Shown one piece after another: positions 25,861 to 34,583 of a stretch of 64,000 nucleotides of DNA (positions are counted from its first letter, which is position 1; every line of letters starts with the position of its first letter). The notes below the pieces were generated by a model. The model had not been told where the DNA came from. It searched no databases and was given only the letters and a program-made list of their open reading frames with translations. This DNA comes from Ornithoclostridium faecigallinarum. Its GTDB lineage: Bacteria; Bacillota; Clostridia; Christensenellales; UBA3700. Position numbers and translations under genes: made by a program. Location of the stretch: positions 1 to 64,000 of the forward strand of contig DVOI01000040.1 in the NCBI GenBank assembly GCA_018713665.1. The letters run 5' to 3'.

Positions 25861-26931
25861 TCAATATTTAACGGTCGGGACGTACTTGCCGCGAGCCTTG
25901 CCCACAGCCTCGATTATCCCGTCCAAATACATCGCGCCGAGCGCGCGGTCGTACAGACCGTAACCGGCTCTGCCCTTTTCGCCCCAGATCATCCTGCCGT
26001 GATCGGGTCTGACGTAGCCGTCGAAGTCGATGTCGTACAGCGCGTTCACGATGTCGTACATGTCCAGGCTCCCCTTGTCGGAGATGTGTCCGCTCTCCTC
26101 AAAGCAACGCTCGCCGGTGATCTTGACGTTGCGCAGATGCGCAAACGCGATCCTGTCCTTGCACGCGCCGATCATCTCGGGCAGCTTGTTGGCGGGGTCT
26201 ACGCCCAGCGAACCGGTGCAGAAAGTGATGCCGTTGTACGGGCTGTCGACGATGGAGAACATGCGCTTGTAGCTCGCGCTGCCTGTGATGATGCGCGGCA
26301 GTCCGAAGATGCCCCACGGCGGATCGTCGGGGTGGATCGCCATCCTCACGCCGTACTCCTCGGCGACGGGGATGACCTCTTTGAGGAAGGTCGCGAAGTT
26401 GCCCCACAGCTGCTCTTCGTCGACGTCCTTATATCTGCCCAGCAGCTCTTTGAGCCCGTCTTTTGTGTAGCTCTCGTCCCAGCCGGGCAGGCTGAGCTCG
26501 CTCTTGAGCGGATCGAGCGACAGCACGGTGTCGCGGTCGTACGCGAGCGCGTTGGAGCCGTCGGGCAGCTGCTTGGCAAGGTCGCTGCGCAGCCAGTCGA
26601 ACACGGGCATGAAGTTGTAGCAAATGCACCTCACGCCGGCGTTGCCCAATCTGCGGACGTTCTCCTTGTAATTGTCGATCAGCCTCGCGGCGTCGGGACC
26701 GCCCAGCTTGATCTCTTCGTGCACGGGCACGCTTTCGACGACTTCGAATTCCAACCCCTTGGCGTTGGCGAGCGACTTGAGCCTGTTGATGCTCTCGTTG
26801 CTCCACACCTCGCCGACCGGGGTGTCGTAGACGGCGGTGACCACGCCCGTCATGCACGGGATCTGCCTGATCGCGTCAAGCGTGATTGCGTCGTTCTCGC
26901 CGTACCAGCGGAAAGTCATTTTGAATGCCAT
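25861..26931 (-). CDS. uxuA: Mannonate dehydratase
   Basis: 356 residues, normal length. It dehydrates D-mannonate to 2-keto-3-deoxygluconate. UxuA signatures: MTFRWYGENDAI at the start, CYNFMPVFDW near residue 120, AIHPDDPPWGIFGLPRI near 205, and VRPDHGRMIWGE near 305. The start has GGAGGG just upstream and follows the uxaC stop with no gap. Confidence 0.95.
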   Translation of the reverse strand: MAFKMTFRWYGENDAITLDAIRQIPCMTGVVTAVYDTPVGEVWSNESINRLKSLANAKGLEFEVVESVPVHEEIKLGGPDAARLIDNYKENVRRLGNAGVRCICYNFMPVFDWLRSDLAKQLPDGSNALAYDRDTVLSLDPLKSELSLPGWDESYTKDGLKELLGRYKDVDEEQLWGNFATFLKEVIPVAEEYGVRMAIHPDDPPWGIFGLPRIITGSASYKRMFSIVDSPYNGITFCTGSLGVDPANKLPEMIGACKDRIAFAHLRNVKITGERCFEESGHISDKGSLDMYDIVNALYDIDFDGYVRPDHGRMIWGEKGRAGYGLYDRALGAMYLDGIIEAVGKARGKYVPTVKY

Positions 26932-28302
26932 TTATTTTCCCTCCGTAAGAGCTTTCGCATTGCCGTAGCAGAGCGCCCTTGCGACCGTCTCCGCCCTGCG
27001 AAGATCGCCGCCTGCGGTCTTTGCCAGCCAATTGCAGACGATCTGCCTGTAATAGTCGTGACGCGTATAGGACAAGAAGCTGCGGCTGTCGGTCAGCATG
27101 CCCACCATGGACATGATGTGCCCCAGCTCGCCCAGCGTGTCGAGCGTGTCTTCCATCCCGCGTCTGTGGTCGCAGAACCACCAGCTGATGCCGATGTGCA
27201 CCCCTCTGAACGCACCCGCCAAAGTGACCAGCGGATAGTATGCGGTCGGATTGAGCGAATAGAGTATCGTCTCGGGCAGCGCGTCCGCATCGTTCATCGC
27301 GTCGAGCATGCGCGCGACTCGCGCGGTCGGCACAGGGTCGGCGGCGCAGTCGAAGCCCGCGTCCGCGCCTATCTCGGCAAACGCCTTGCCGTTGCAGTTG
27401 CGCGCAACGGACAGATGCATCTGCATCACCATGCCGCGCGCCTTGTATCCCTTCGCAAGGAAGAGGTAGAGCGCGCCCTTGTAGGCGTCGACCTCCTCCG
27501 CCGAGACCGCCTCGCCGGCGATCAACTTGTCAAAAATCTTTGCCGCCTCGGCGTCGTCGGCTATGCTTGCCGGGAAGCCCTCGACGCCTATGTCCGAGAA
27601 CTTGCAGCCGTGCGACTTAAAGTAGTCCATGCGCGCGAGGATCGCCTTTTTGAAACCGTCGAAGTCGTCGGCCTCGACGCCTGCCGCCTTCGCGAGCGCG
27701 CGGACGTACTCCGCGTAGCCCGGCTTGTCCGCCGAAACCAGTTTGTCCGTGCGGAAAGAGGGCGCGACCTTGATGTCAAAACCCTTGTCGGCGGCGATCG
27801 CCTCGTGCCAACGCAGATCGTCGCACGGGTCGTCTGTCGTCGCGACGTACTCGACGTCCGCCATCTTCATCAGCTTGCGGGGCGAAAGCCTGCGCGCGGC
27901 AATGACCGCGTTTGCCTCGTCCCAGATCTTTTGCGCATTCTCCGCATTGAGCGGAAGATCTATCCCGAAAAAGAAGCCCAGCTCCGACTGCACCCAATCT
28001 TTGATGGGGTTGCCGAACGCATAGCCCGTCGCCTCGGCAAACGCGACAAACTTGTCCTTCATCGGCGCGTCGCCGGTGATCAGCCTCTCGTCGACGCCGA
28101 AGCCGCGCATCAGGCGCCACTTGTAGTGGTCGCCGCCGAGCCACATTGCGCCGATGTCCTCGAAAGGCTTGTCCTCAAAGATCTCCTGCGGCGACAGGTG
28201 GCAGTGATAGTCCACAATCGGCAAGCCCTCGACCTTGTCGTAGAGCGCCCTTGCCGCGTCGCTTGCAAGCAAACCGACCGTCTTACCTCTGTACTCTGCC
28301 AC
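26932..28302 (-). CDS. uxaC: Glucuronate isomerase
   Basis: 456 residues. It converts D-glucuronate to D-fructuronate (and galacturonate to tagaturonate). The zinc-type VDYHCHLSPQEI motif is near residue 30, followed by WLGGDHYKWRLMR and the ATTDDPCDDL and MQMHLSV segments of the family. The gene overlaps kdgK by 20 bp, indicating tight operon packing. It defines the entry of the pathway as free hexuronate. Confidence 0.96.
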   Translation of the reverse strand: MAEYRGKTVGLLASDAARALYDKVEGLPIVDYHCHLSPQEIFEDKPFEDIGAMWLGGDHYKWRLMRGFGVDERLITGDAPMKDKFVAFAEATGYAFGNPIKDWVQSELGFFFGIDLPLNAENAQKIWDEANAVIAARRLSPRKLMKMADVEYVATTDDPCDDLRWHEAIAADKGFDIKVAPSFRTDKLVSADKPGYAEYVRALAKAAGVEADDFDGFKKAILARMDYFKSHGCKFSDIGVEGFPASIADDAEAAKIFDKLIAGEAVSAEEVDAYKGALYLFLAKGYKARGMVMQMHLSVARNCNGKAFAEIGADAGFDCAADPVPTARVARMLDAMNDADALPETILYSLNPTAYYPLVTLAGAFRGVHIGISWWFCDHRRGMEDTLDTLGELGHIMSMVGMLTDSRSFLSYTRHDYYRQIVCNWLAKTAGGDLRRAETVARALCYGNAKALTEGK

Positions 28303-29308
28303 TTCCGTCTCCTTGCATGAGTTTGAGGACCTCGTCCTCGCTCACAGCGTTGAAATCGCCTTCTATCGTGTGTTTGAGACAGGACGCCGCGACCGCGAAT
28401 TCAAGCGCTTTCGCCTCGTCCCAACCGTTGACAAGCCCGTGAATGAGTCCTGCGCCGAAGCTGTCGCCGCCGCCCACTCTGTCGATGATGTCGACGTCAT
28501 AATGCTTGCTCGCAAACACCTTGTCCGCGGTCACGAGGATCGCCGACCAGCCGTTGCGCCCCGCGCTGTAACTCTCGCGCAGCGTGAATGCGACCGCCTT
28601 CATCGACGGGAACATCCCGAGCACCTTGCGCCCGATCTCGGCATAGCCGTCCGCGGACAGCTTGCCACCCTCTATCGAACTGCCCTTCGCCTCGATGCCG
28701 AACACGTCCTTGCAGTCCTCTTCGTTGCTGATCAAATAGGTGACGCCGTCGAGCAGCGAACTCATGACCTTGTTCGCCTTTTCGCGGCTCCAGAGTTTTT
28801 TGCGGAAGTTGAGGTCGCACGACACCGCAATGCCGCGCGTTTTCGCCTCTTTCATCAAAGCGGCGACCATATCGGCGGCTTTGTCCGAGATCGCCGGAGT
28901 GATGCCCGTCCAATGCAGCCAATCGACGCCGTCCAAAAGCGCGGCGGCGTCATAATCTTTCGCCTCGATCTCGCTGATCGCGCTGTGCGCCCTGTCATAG
29001 ATGACCTGCGACGCACGCTGCGAATATCCCTTTTCGCAAAAATAGATGCCCATCCTGTCGCCGCCGCGGACAATCTTGCCCACGTCGACGCCCCTGCCGC
29101 GCAACGTGTTGACGCATGCGTCCGCGATGGGATTGAGCGGCAGCTTGGTGAAGAACTCCGCATTGTCGCCGAATTGCGCAAGCGACACCGCAACGTTCGC
29201 CTCGCCTCCGCCGTACACCGCCTCGTAGCTGTCCGTCTGGATGATGCGCTTGTACCCTGGCGGCTGAAGCCTGAGCATGATCTCCCCTGCGGTCAAGACC
29301 TTTTTCAT
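28283..29308 (-). CDS. kdgK: 2-keto-3-deoxygluconate kinase
   Basis: 341 residues of PfkB/ribokinase type. GEIMLRLQPP at the N-terminus, YGGGEANVAVSLAQFG (substrate site), and DRVGGGDSFGAG near residue 285 with the catalytic Asp. It phosphorylates KDG to KDPG. It overlaps kdgA by 4 bp upstream and uxaC by 20 bp downstream. Confidence 0.93.
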   Translation of the reverse strand: MKKVLTAGEIMLRLQPPGYKRIIQTDSYEAVYGGGEANVAVSLAQFGDNAEFFTKLPLNPIADACVNTLRGRGVDVGKIVRGGDRMGIYFCEKGYSQRASQVIYDRAHSAISEIEAKDYDAAALLDGVDWLHWTGITPAISDKAADMVAALMKEAKTRGIAVSCDLNFRKKLWSREKANKVMSSLLDGVTYLISNEEDCKDVFGIEAKGSSIEGGKLSADGYAEIGRKVLGMFPSMKAVAFTLRESYSAGRNGWSAILVTADKVFASKHYDVDIIDRVGGGDSFGAGLIHGLVNGWDEAKALEFAVAASCLKHTIEGDFNAVSEDEVLKLMQGDGSGRVQR

Positions 29309-29952
29309 GCCTTACCTCCCCTGACGGCGGCGATCTTTGCGACAAGTTCGCGCGCGGTGTTCTCGACCGCGCCGAAATCGCCGCTCGCCGCGCCCTTTGT
29401 CAAAAAGCTGCCTGCGCCGACCGCATAGGCTCCCGCCTTGAACCAATCGGCGATGTTGTCGAGATTGACCCCGCCGGTGGGCATGATGTCCAGCTGCGGC
29501 AAAGGACCTTTGAGCGCCTTGAGCCCCTTGGGACCCGCGACGTCGCCGGGGAACAACTTGACCAAGTTCACTCCCGCTTCGAGCGCCGCGACCGCCTCTG
29601 TAGGACTGAAGACGCCCGGCACGACCGCGACCGCATATCTGTTGCAAAGTTTGATTGTATCGAGATTGAGCGCGGGCGAGAACACGAACTTCGCCCCGGC
29701 GAGAATCGCCGCGCGAGCGGTCTCGGGATCGAGCACGCTGCCCGCCCCCACGATGACGTCGTCGCCGTATCGGGAGCAAAGCTCCGCGATCAGCCTGTCC
29801 GCCCCGGGCACGGTGAACGTGACCTCGATCAGCTTGACGCCGCCGCGCACGCATGCGTCGACGGAGGCAAGCGCCTTTTCGAACCCGTCGCCTCTGATGA
29901 CGGCGACGACTCCGCACTCTCCGATCTTTTGCAAAACCTGTTGTCTGTTCAT
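29305..29952 (-). CDS. kdgA: 2-keto-3-deoxy-6-phosphogluconate aldolase
   Basis: 215 residues. It cleaves KDPG to pyruvate and glyceraldehyde 3-phosphate. VVAVIRG near residue 17, IEVTFTVPGA (catalytic Glu), VGAGSVLD, and the Schiff-base Lys in LVKLFPGD near residue 130, then MPTGGV. Three in-frame ATGs lie within 12 bp; 29952 is chosen because AGGA sits 6 nt upstream. It is the first gene of the 13-gene operon, with a leader of about 80 nt. Confidence 0.94.
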   Translation of the reverse strand: MNRQQVLQKIGECGVVAVIRGDGFEKALASVDACVRGGVKLIEVTFTVPGADRLIAELCSRYGDDVIVGAGSVLDPETARAAILAGAKFVFSPALNLDTIKLCNRYAVAVVPGVFSPTEAVAALEAGVNLVKLFPGDVAGPKGLKALKGPLPQLDIMPTGGVNLDNIADWFKAGAYAVGAGSFLTKGAASGDFGAVENTARELVAKIAAVRGGKA

Positions 29953-30041
29953 ATCCATCCTCATCTTTCGGGCACGATTGCGCCCCGATGTCTTGCGCTC
30001 GATGTCGGACGCGCATGCGCCCGCAATTCGGGTACATTCTT

Positions 30042-30070
30042 ATTATAAAATATTTGTCACCGAATTTCAA
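30042..30070 (-). promoter_or_regulatory. Promoter of the uronate-glycoside operon
   Basis: TTGAAA, 17 bp, TATAAT on the minus strand. The candidate AraC operator 30082-30103 ends 11 bp upstream of the -35. Confidence 0.85.
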
Positions 30071-30081
30071 GTAATAACTTC

Positions 30082-30103
30082 TCAAAATTATGGACAAAAC
30101 GGT
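30082..30103 (-). promoter_or_regulatory. Candidate AraC-type operator (site A)
   Basis: A 22-bp element containing ACCGTTTTGTCCATA. It matches 34478-34499 at 21 of 22 positions, in the same orientation and nearly the same distance to a -35 box (11 against 12 bp). It overlaps the -35 of the divergent regulator gene, so binding could also autoregulate. Confidence 0.7.
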
Positions 30104-30119
30104 TGAGTTCTGCTATAAT
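30091..30119 (+). promoter_or_regulatory. Promoter of the AraC-family regulator
   Basis: TGGACA, 17 bp, TATAAT on the plus strand. The -35 lies inside operator site A. Confidence 0.8.
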
Positions 30120-30138
30120 CAAATCAAGGAGGTGCGAC

Positions 30139-30906
30139 ATGCCCATCATCAATTATATCGGAAAGAACATGAAGACCTACAACGTCTCGCGTCACCAGCA
30201 CGACTATTGGGAGATCATCTACTGCACCGGCGGCGACGGCAAGATCGAGTTTTTCGACGGCAATCCGCCCATCGAGTACTCGCGCAATCAGATCGTCATC
30301 ATTCCGCCGCACACACTGCATGCCAACAGCTCCGAGTCGGGCTTCCGCAACATCTACCTGACCATCGCCAATTGGACCCCGTCCTTCAAAAAGGCGCTGC
30401 TCGTGTCCGACAATCAGCAAAAAGATATCTACAACGTCCTCAACCTTTGCTATCGCTATTTCAACACGGAGACGAGAAATCAAGCCAACATCATCCTCTC
30501 GTTCACCGAGCTTGTCATCAACATTTTGACCGCGTTCGCCGGCACCAACAACTGCTCGCGGCAGGTCGAGATCATCGCGTCCGCGATCGTCGAAAACTTC
30601 TCCGACCCGACCTTCTCGCTGGACGACGTCTACAAGACGTTTGCGCTCAGCAAGGACTATATCCGCCGTCAATTCATCAAGGAGAAGGGCATCTCGCCCC
30701 TTCAATTCCTCAACAATACGCGCATCGCGTTCGCGCAAAAGCTGTTGCTCAGCAAGAACGTCAACAACTACAAGATCTACGAGATCGCCGAGATGTGCGG
30801 CTTCTCCGACCAGCTGTACTTTTCGCGCGTGTTCAAGAAAATCACGGGGATCAGTCCCAAAGAATACACCTGCATCCCTAAAAGTAACAAATATAATTCA
30901 GACTGA
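30139..30906 (+). CDS. AraC-family transcriptional regulator of the uronate operon
   Basis: 255 residues. The N-terminal cupin-like sensor has RHQHDYWEIIYCTGG (about residue 18-32) and IIPPHTLHA (about 55). Two helix-turn-helix motifs occupy residues about 160-250, ending in ISPKEY. The start at 30139 is chosen because AAGGAGG lies 6 nt upstream; a longer frame would begin inside the promoter. It is divergent from the uronate operon and most likely its activator. The ligand is presumably a uronate or glycoside intermediate. Confidence 0.9.
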   Translation: MPIINYIGKNMKTYNVSRHQHDYWEIIYCTGGDGKIEFFDGNPPIEYSRNQIVIIPPHTLHANSSESGFRNIYLTIANWTPSFKKALLVSDNQQKDIYNVLNLCYRYFNTETRNQANIILSFTELVINILTAFAGTNNCSRQVEIIASAIVENFSDPTFSLDDVYKTFALSKDYIRRQFIKEKGISPLQFLNNTRIAFAQKLLLSKNVNNYKIYEIAEMCGFSDQLYFSRVFKKITGISPKEYTCIPKSNKYNSD

Positions 30907-31188
30907 CCGCGCATAACGGCACACCTTCGCGGCGCGCAGAACGGTTTTGTTCCGCGCTCGCTTTGCGGCGCGGCACTTTTCGCCGTCTTGGGCGGCTCGT
31001 TTGCGCGCTTTTGCGTTTCAGAGAACGCCCGCGTACCATTGAGGTACAGCGGACAACCTCTTCACCGCAAAATCATCGCAAGTCACTCGCCCAATACTAC
31101 ACGGTTCTGTTGATCTAATTGTTTCGCAGCCTACATAAAATGCGGATGAGACTACCAATTTGATAGAAATATAAAAATAATTGACACC
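30907..31188. other. Intergenic stretch after the regulator, no supported gene
   Basis: The first about 120 bp are GC-rich with short hairpins, then composition drops. A 60-codon minus-strand frame (31018-31200) starts with TTG inside the adjacent inverted repeat, lacks a ribosome-binding site and is not called. Confidence 0.5.
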
Positions 31189-31350
31189 GTCTCTTGACAA
31201 AACTTACACGAAACTTAAAGTCTGATAAGAGGATAAGGGCAACTCACCCCAACTCCGCCGCCGGTCGCACCGGCACGAAACTTAAAGCCTTGATGAGAGG
31301 GTAAAAACATCTCATCCCAACTTTGCCGCCGACAATTTTTGTCAAGAGAC
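31189..31350. mobile_element. MITE-like element with 14-bp terminal inverted repeats
   Basis: Exact terminal inverted repeats GTCTCTTGACAAAA (31189-31202) and TTTTGTCAAGAGAC (31337-31350) bound 162 bp. Inside, CACGAAACTTAAAG occurs at 31207 and 31274 (period 67) at the start of two diverged copies. A related end recurs at about 49190-49216. No coding capacity. It could also be a structured RNA locus. Confidence 0.5.
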
Positions 31351-31407
31351 AGAGCACATATTTTTCAAAATACTTGCCTCTCAAACCGGCATATGCCGAA
31401 ATTGCAT

Positions 31408-31433
31408 AAAAAAACGCGCCTTGTGCGGCGCGT
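31408..31433 (-). terminator. Terminator of the alpha-mannosidase gene
   Basis: Stem ACGCGCC/GGCGCGT followed by a seven-T run on the minus strand, 7 bp after the stop codon. Confidence 0.85.
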
Positions 31434-31439
31434 TTTCGA

Positions 31440-34385
31440 TCATATCTCAAAGTACAGAGTCTTGATCTCGTATGGTCGGAAAGTCAGCGTTGAGCCGATG
31501 AGTTTTTCGCGCTCCTCTTCAAGCATATTGCAGGTGCACACAGACTTGTAGCGGAAGCCGGCTTTGAGGACCGTCTCCCCGCCCTCTCCGTAGCGGTCGT
31601 AAAGGCGCGCGACGACGCCTTTGCCGTCCTGCGACGGCTTGATTGTCTCGATCAAAATGTCGTCGTTGTCGCACTCGAGCAACGCCGGAATGTCGGGAGT
31701 GAAGTCGCACGAAATGAGCGGCGCGTTGAAACGGTATCCGTCTGCGACGACCTCGCTCTGCTGCCAAGTGCCGCGGTGGGGACGAAGCATATAGCCGATC
31801 ACGTGCCTGCCCATGTCGCAGTCGGGGTCGGGATTTTTGGGGCTGCGCAGCAGGTTGAGCGAGATCAGCCCTTCCTTGACGCGGTGCCCGTATTTGCAGT
31901 CGTTGATCAGCGCGACGCCGCGCTCGCCGTCGTCGGAGTCGACGTTGACGAACTTGTGCGCGCAGATCTCGAATTGAGCTTTTTGCACAGAGGTATCGTC
32001 GGCGGTGTCGCGGTCGACGTTGCCGAACTGAATGTCGCAATTGACCTTTGAGCCGAACACCGACGGCTTGAACTCGACGCGCAGCATCTTGAAATCCTCG
32101 TGCCAATCGACCTCGGTGTCGAAACGTATCGCCTCTTCGCCGGCGATGAGCGAGATCTTTTGCACAAGAGAGGACTTTTCGCCGATTGCGAACTTCTGCT
32201 CCATCACCGCCGCCGGTCCGTCGACGTAGCTGTTGCGTGCAACGAGACGCACGGTGTGGCGGCGCAGTTTGCGGTAGTCGTCGCGGATGTCCCATGCGTT
32301 GTAGTAGAGTTTGGGGTCGGTGAACAGCTCGAACTTGTTAAGATATTCGCCGCAATAATCAAAGTTTTCGTCCTTCGCGACCGCGCTCTTTATGCTTCCG
32401 TCCGGGGCAAAGACGACTTTGAGTTTGTCGTTTTCGATCGAGTCGGCGGTGCACTTGGGCTCGGGATAGCCCTGCGCCTCGACAAGCGGCACGCAGGAAT
32501 ACGCTTCGGCGTCGACCTTGTACCACTTGCCATCATCGAGCACAAATTGCTTGCGCGCGACGGGCGCGGCGTTGACAAAACAGGGCTCGCCGCCCTTTTT
32601 CATTGCGGTCAGCAGCTTTGCGCGAATGTCGCGCAGCTTGCCGCGAAGCACGTCAAAGCGCGCGTTCGCCTCGTCATAGACCCTGCCGACCGAACTGCCG
32701 GGCAGAATGTCGTGGAATTGATAGAGCAATATCTCGCGCCAGATTTCGTCCATGTCTTTTTGCGGATAGGCGATGCCTTTAAGGCGCGCGATCGCCCCCA
32801 GCCACTCGACCTCGTGCAGCTCGCGCTCCGCCTGACGATTGTTGAGTTTTAGCTTCGCCTGCGAGGTGTAAGTACCCTGGTGTTTTTCGAGATACAGCTC
32901 CCCTCTCCAAGTCGGATATTGCTGTATTTTTGTCGATATGTGTTCGAAAAAGCTCTGCGCGGTACCGCTCTTTACGCGTGGAAGCCCCTGCTCGTCGCGC
33001 ATACGCGCCAACATCTCGAGCGGCGCTTCGCCCGGACCTCCGCCGCCGTCGCCTATGCCGTAAACGAGCAAGCCCTCGTGCACGCCCTTGTCGTTGCCGC
33101 GCTCGGACTTGACGACCGCGAACGGCGTCGCAGTCGAACAGTATGTGCCCTGCGGAGCCATATGCGCAAGCACCTCGGTGCCGTCTATCCCCTGCCAGAC
33201 GAATGTCTTGTACGGAAACTTGTTGTGCGTATTCCACGTCAATTTGATCGTCATAAAATAGTCTTTGCCGCACCCCTTGAAGATCTGCGGCAGCGACGCG
33301 GGATAGCCGAACACGTCGGGGAGCCACACCATCCGCGACGTCTTGCCGAACTCGCGACGGAAGAATTCTTCGCCGTAGACGAATTGACGTATTATACTCT
33401 CGCCCGACGGCAGATTGCAGTCGTTCTCCGTCCACATCGCGCCCTGGAGTTCTACCCTCCCGTCCGCGACCGCCTTTTTGAAACCGTCGTATATGCTCGG
33501 GTAACCCGTCTTGATCCAATCCATCAGCTGCGCCTGCGACGCGCCGAAGATATAGTCGGGGAACTTGGTTATGTTTGCGAGCGCGGTCGCATAGGTGCGC
33601 GCGCCCTTGCGTTTGGTCTCCCTGATTGGCCACAGCCAACCGAGATCGATGTGCGCGTGTCCGATCGCGGTATATTCTCCCGCATCCGCCGAAGTCGGCG
33701 AAGCCGCCGCCGCTCCGAGCAGCTTGCGCGCCATCGCGATGTCGCCCTTGCGGTATTGTACGCGCGCCTCATAGAGCACGTTGTCTATCTCATCCTCTCT
33801 CTCGCGCGTCAACGTCTGATTTTTGCCGGAGGTCAAAAGCAACGAAAAAAGTTGCAAAAAATCATAGTAAAGCCCTGCGGTCTCATCGTCTCTGATTGCG
33901 AGCACCGCCCTTTTGAACCGTGCCTTACAGCCCGCCTTGTTGCGCTTGCCGTTGAAGCCGCAGTCGACGAGAAGCCTCACCTTTTCGCCGCCCTCGGCGC
34001 AGTCGAACAAATCGACCTGCTGCTTGCCCGGCGCAGGCGCGATCCAGTCGAGCGAGTCCTGTTTGTGAGTGATGCCGACGACGGGCGCGCCGTCGATATA
34101 GACGAGCCCCTCGCCGTCCACATCGATGAGAGCAACGACCTTTTTGCCCTTTGCCGCCGCCGGGACTTCGCCCTCGAAATCAAACCACGCGCAGTCGAAG
34201 CCGCTCCCCCACACCGTCCCAGGCGAGATCGGCTCGAACTTTTTGTCTTCGAGCCTCGCATACGGTATCGGTTCGCGGCTGAGCGCCGCCTTCGCGGACA
34301 GCGGTGCGACGACGGTATAGACCTTGCTCCTCAATTTGAGCAAGAAGTGAAGATACTTGGGATAAAGCGCGGCTCTCTCGATCAT
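31440..34385 (-). CDS. Alpha-mannosidase, glycoside hydrolase family 38
   Basis: 981 residues. The catalytic domain begins near residue 245 with AIGHAHIDLGWLW, where His and Asp bind zinc. The nucleophile Asp is in VWLPDVFGYPASLPQI near residue 360, followed by the helical bundle and C-terminal beta domains. No signal peptide, so cytoplasmic. The start at 34385 is chosen because the promoter TATAAT lies inside the longer frame and GGGTGGA precedes this ATG. It removes alpha-mannosyl residues from imported or N-glycan-type oligosaccharides. It is divergent from the lipoprotein gene at 34584. Confidence 0.92.
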   Translation of the reverse strand: MIERAALYPKYLHFLLKLRSKVYTVVAPLSAKAALSREPIPYARLEDKKFEPISPGTVWGSGFDCAWFDFEGEVPAAAKGKKVVALIDVDGEGLVYIDGAPVVGITHKQDSLDWIAPAPGKQQVDLFDCAEGGEKVRLLVDCGFNGKRNKAGCKARFKRAVLAIRDDETAGLYYDFLQLFSLLLTSGKNQTLTREREDEIDNVLYEARVQYRKGDIAMARKLLGAAAASPTSADAGEYTAIGHAHIDLGWLWPIRETKRKGARTYATALANITKFPDYIFGASQAQLMDWIKTGYPSIYDGFKKAVADGRVELQGAMWTENDCNLPSGESIIRQFVYGEEFFRREFGKTSRMVWLPDVFGYPASLPQIFKGCGKDYFMTIKLTWNTHNKFPYKTFVWQGIDGTEVLAHMAPQGTYCSTATPFAVVKSERGNDKGVHEGLLVYGIGDGGGGPGEAPLEMLARMRDEQGLPRVKSGTAQSFFEHISTKIQQYPTWRGELYLEKHQGTYTSQAKLKLNNRQAERELHEVEWLGAIARLKGIAYPQKDMDEIWREILLYQFHDILPGSSVGRVYDEANARFDVLRGKLRDIRAKLLTAMKKGGEPCFVNAAPVARKQFVLDDGKWYKVDAEAYSCVPLVEAQGYPEPKCTADSIENDKLKVVFAPDGSIKSAVAKDENFDYCGEYLNKFELFTDPKLYYNAWDIRDDYRKLRRHTVRLVARNSYVDGPAAVMEQKFAIGEKSSLVQKISLIAGEEAIRFDTEVDWHEDFKMLRVEFKPSVFGSKVNCDIQFGNVDRDTADDTSVQKAQFEICAHKFVNVDSDDGERGVALINDCKYGHRVKEGLISLNLLRSPKNPDPDCDMGRHVIGYMLRPHRGTWQQSEVVADGYRFNAPLISCDFTPDIPALLECDNDDILIETIKPSQDGKGVVARLYDRYGEGGETVLKAGFRYKSVCTCNMLEEEREKLIGSTLTFRPYEIKTLYFEI

Positions 34386-34415
34386 TTTCCACCCGAAAAA
34401 GTTTTCTTTATCAAA

Positions 34416-34445
34416 ATTATATAACGCCTGCGCGCAATATGTCAA
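34416..34445 (-). promoter_or_regulatory. Promoter of the alpha-mannosidase gene
   Basis: TTGACA, 18 bp, TATAAT on the minus strand. Operator site B lies 33 bp upstream of this -35. Confidence 0.75.
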
Positions 34446-34477
34446 GGCGGACAAAAAATTTTTTACACACTCTTTTG

Positions 34478-34499
34478 ACCGTTTTGTCCATATTTTTGA
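34478..34499 (+). promoter_or_regulatory. Candidate AraC-type operator (site B)
   Basis: A 22-bp element with 21/22 identity to 30082-30103, 12 bp upstream of the -35 of the lipoprotein gene and in the divergent region with the alpha-mannosidase. Together with site A it suggests a common regulator. Confidence 0.7.
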
Positions 34500-34511
34500 A
34501 CGTCAATGCAA

Positions 34512-34541
34512 TTGACAGCGCGCGCAAAATTATCTTATAAT
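34512..34541 (+). promoter_or_regulatory. Promoter of the 34584 lipoprotein gene
   Basis: TTGACA, 18 bp, TATAAT on the plus strand. Confidence 0.8.
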
Positions 34542-34583
34542 TGACTTGAACAACAAACAGGGCTTACCGCCCGAGGGGTTATT

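Noticed and set aside
25999..28320. A 773-codon plus-strand frame opposite uxuA and uxaC
   Set aside because: A shadow frame; both minus-strand genes have full catalytic motifs.
31018..31200. A 60-codon minus-strand frame downstream of the AraC gene
   Set aside because: It starts with TTG inside the terminal repeat, has no ribosome-binding site, and its protein has no recognisable feature.
34386..34454. Longer N-terminus of the alpha-mannosidase
   Set aside because: The extension would translate through the TATAAT of the gene's own promoter; the ATG at 34385 has a ribosome-binding site.
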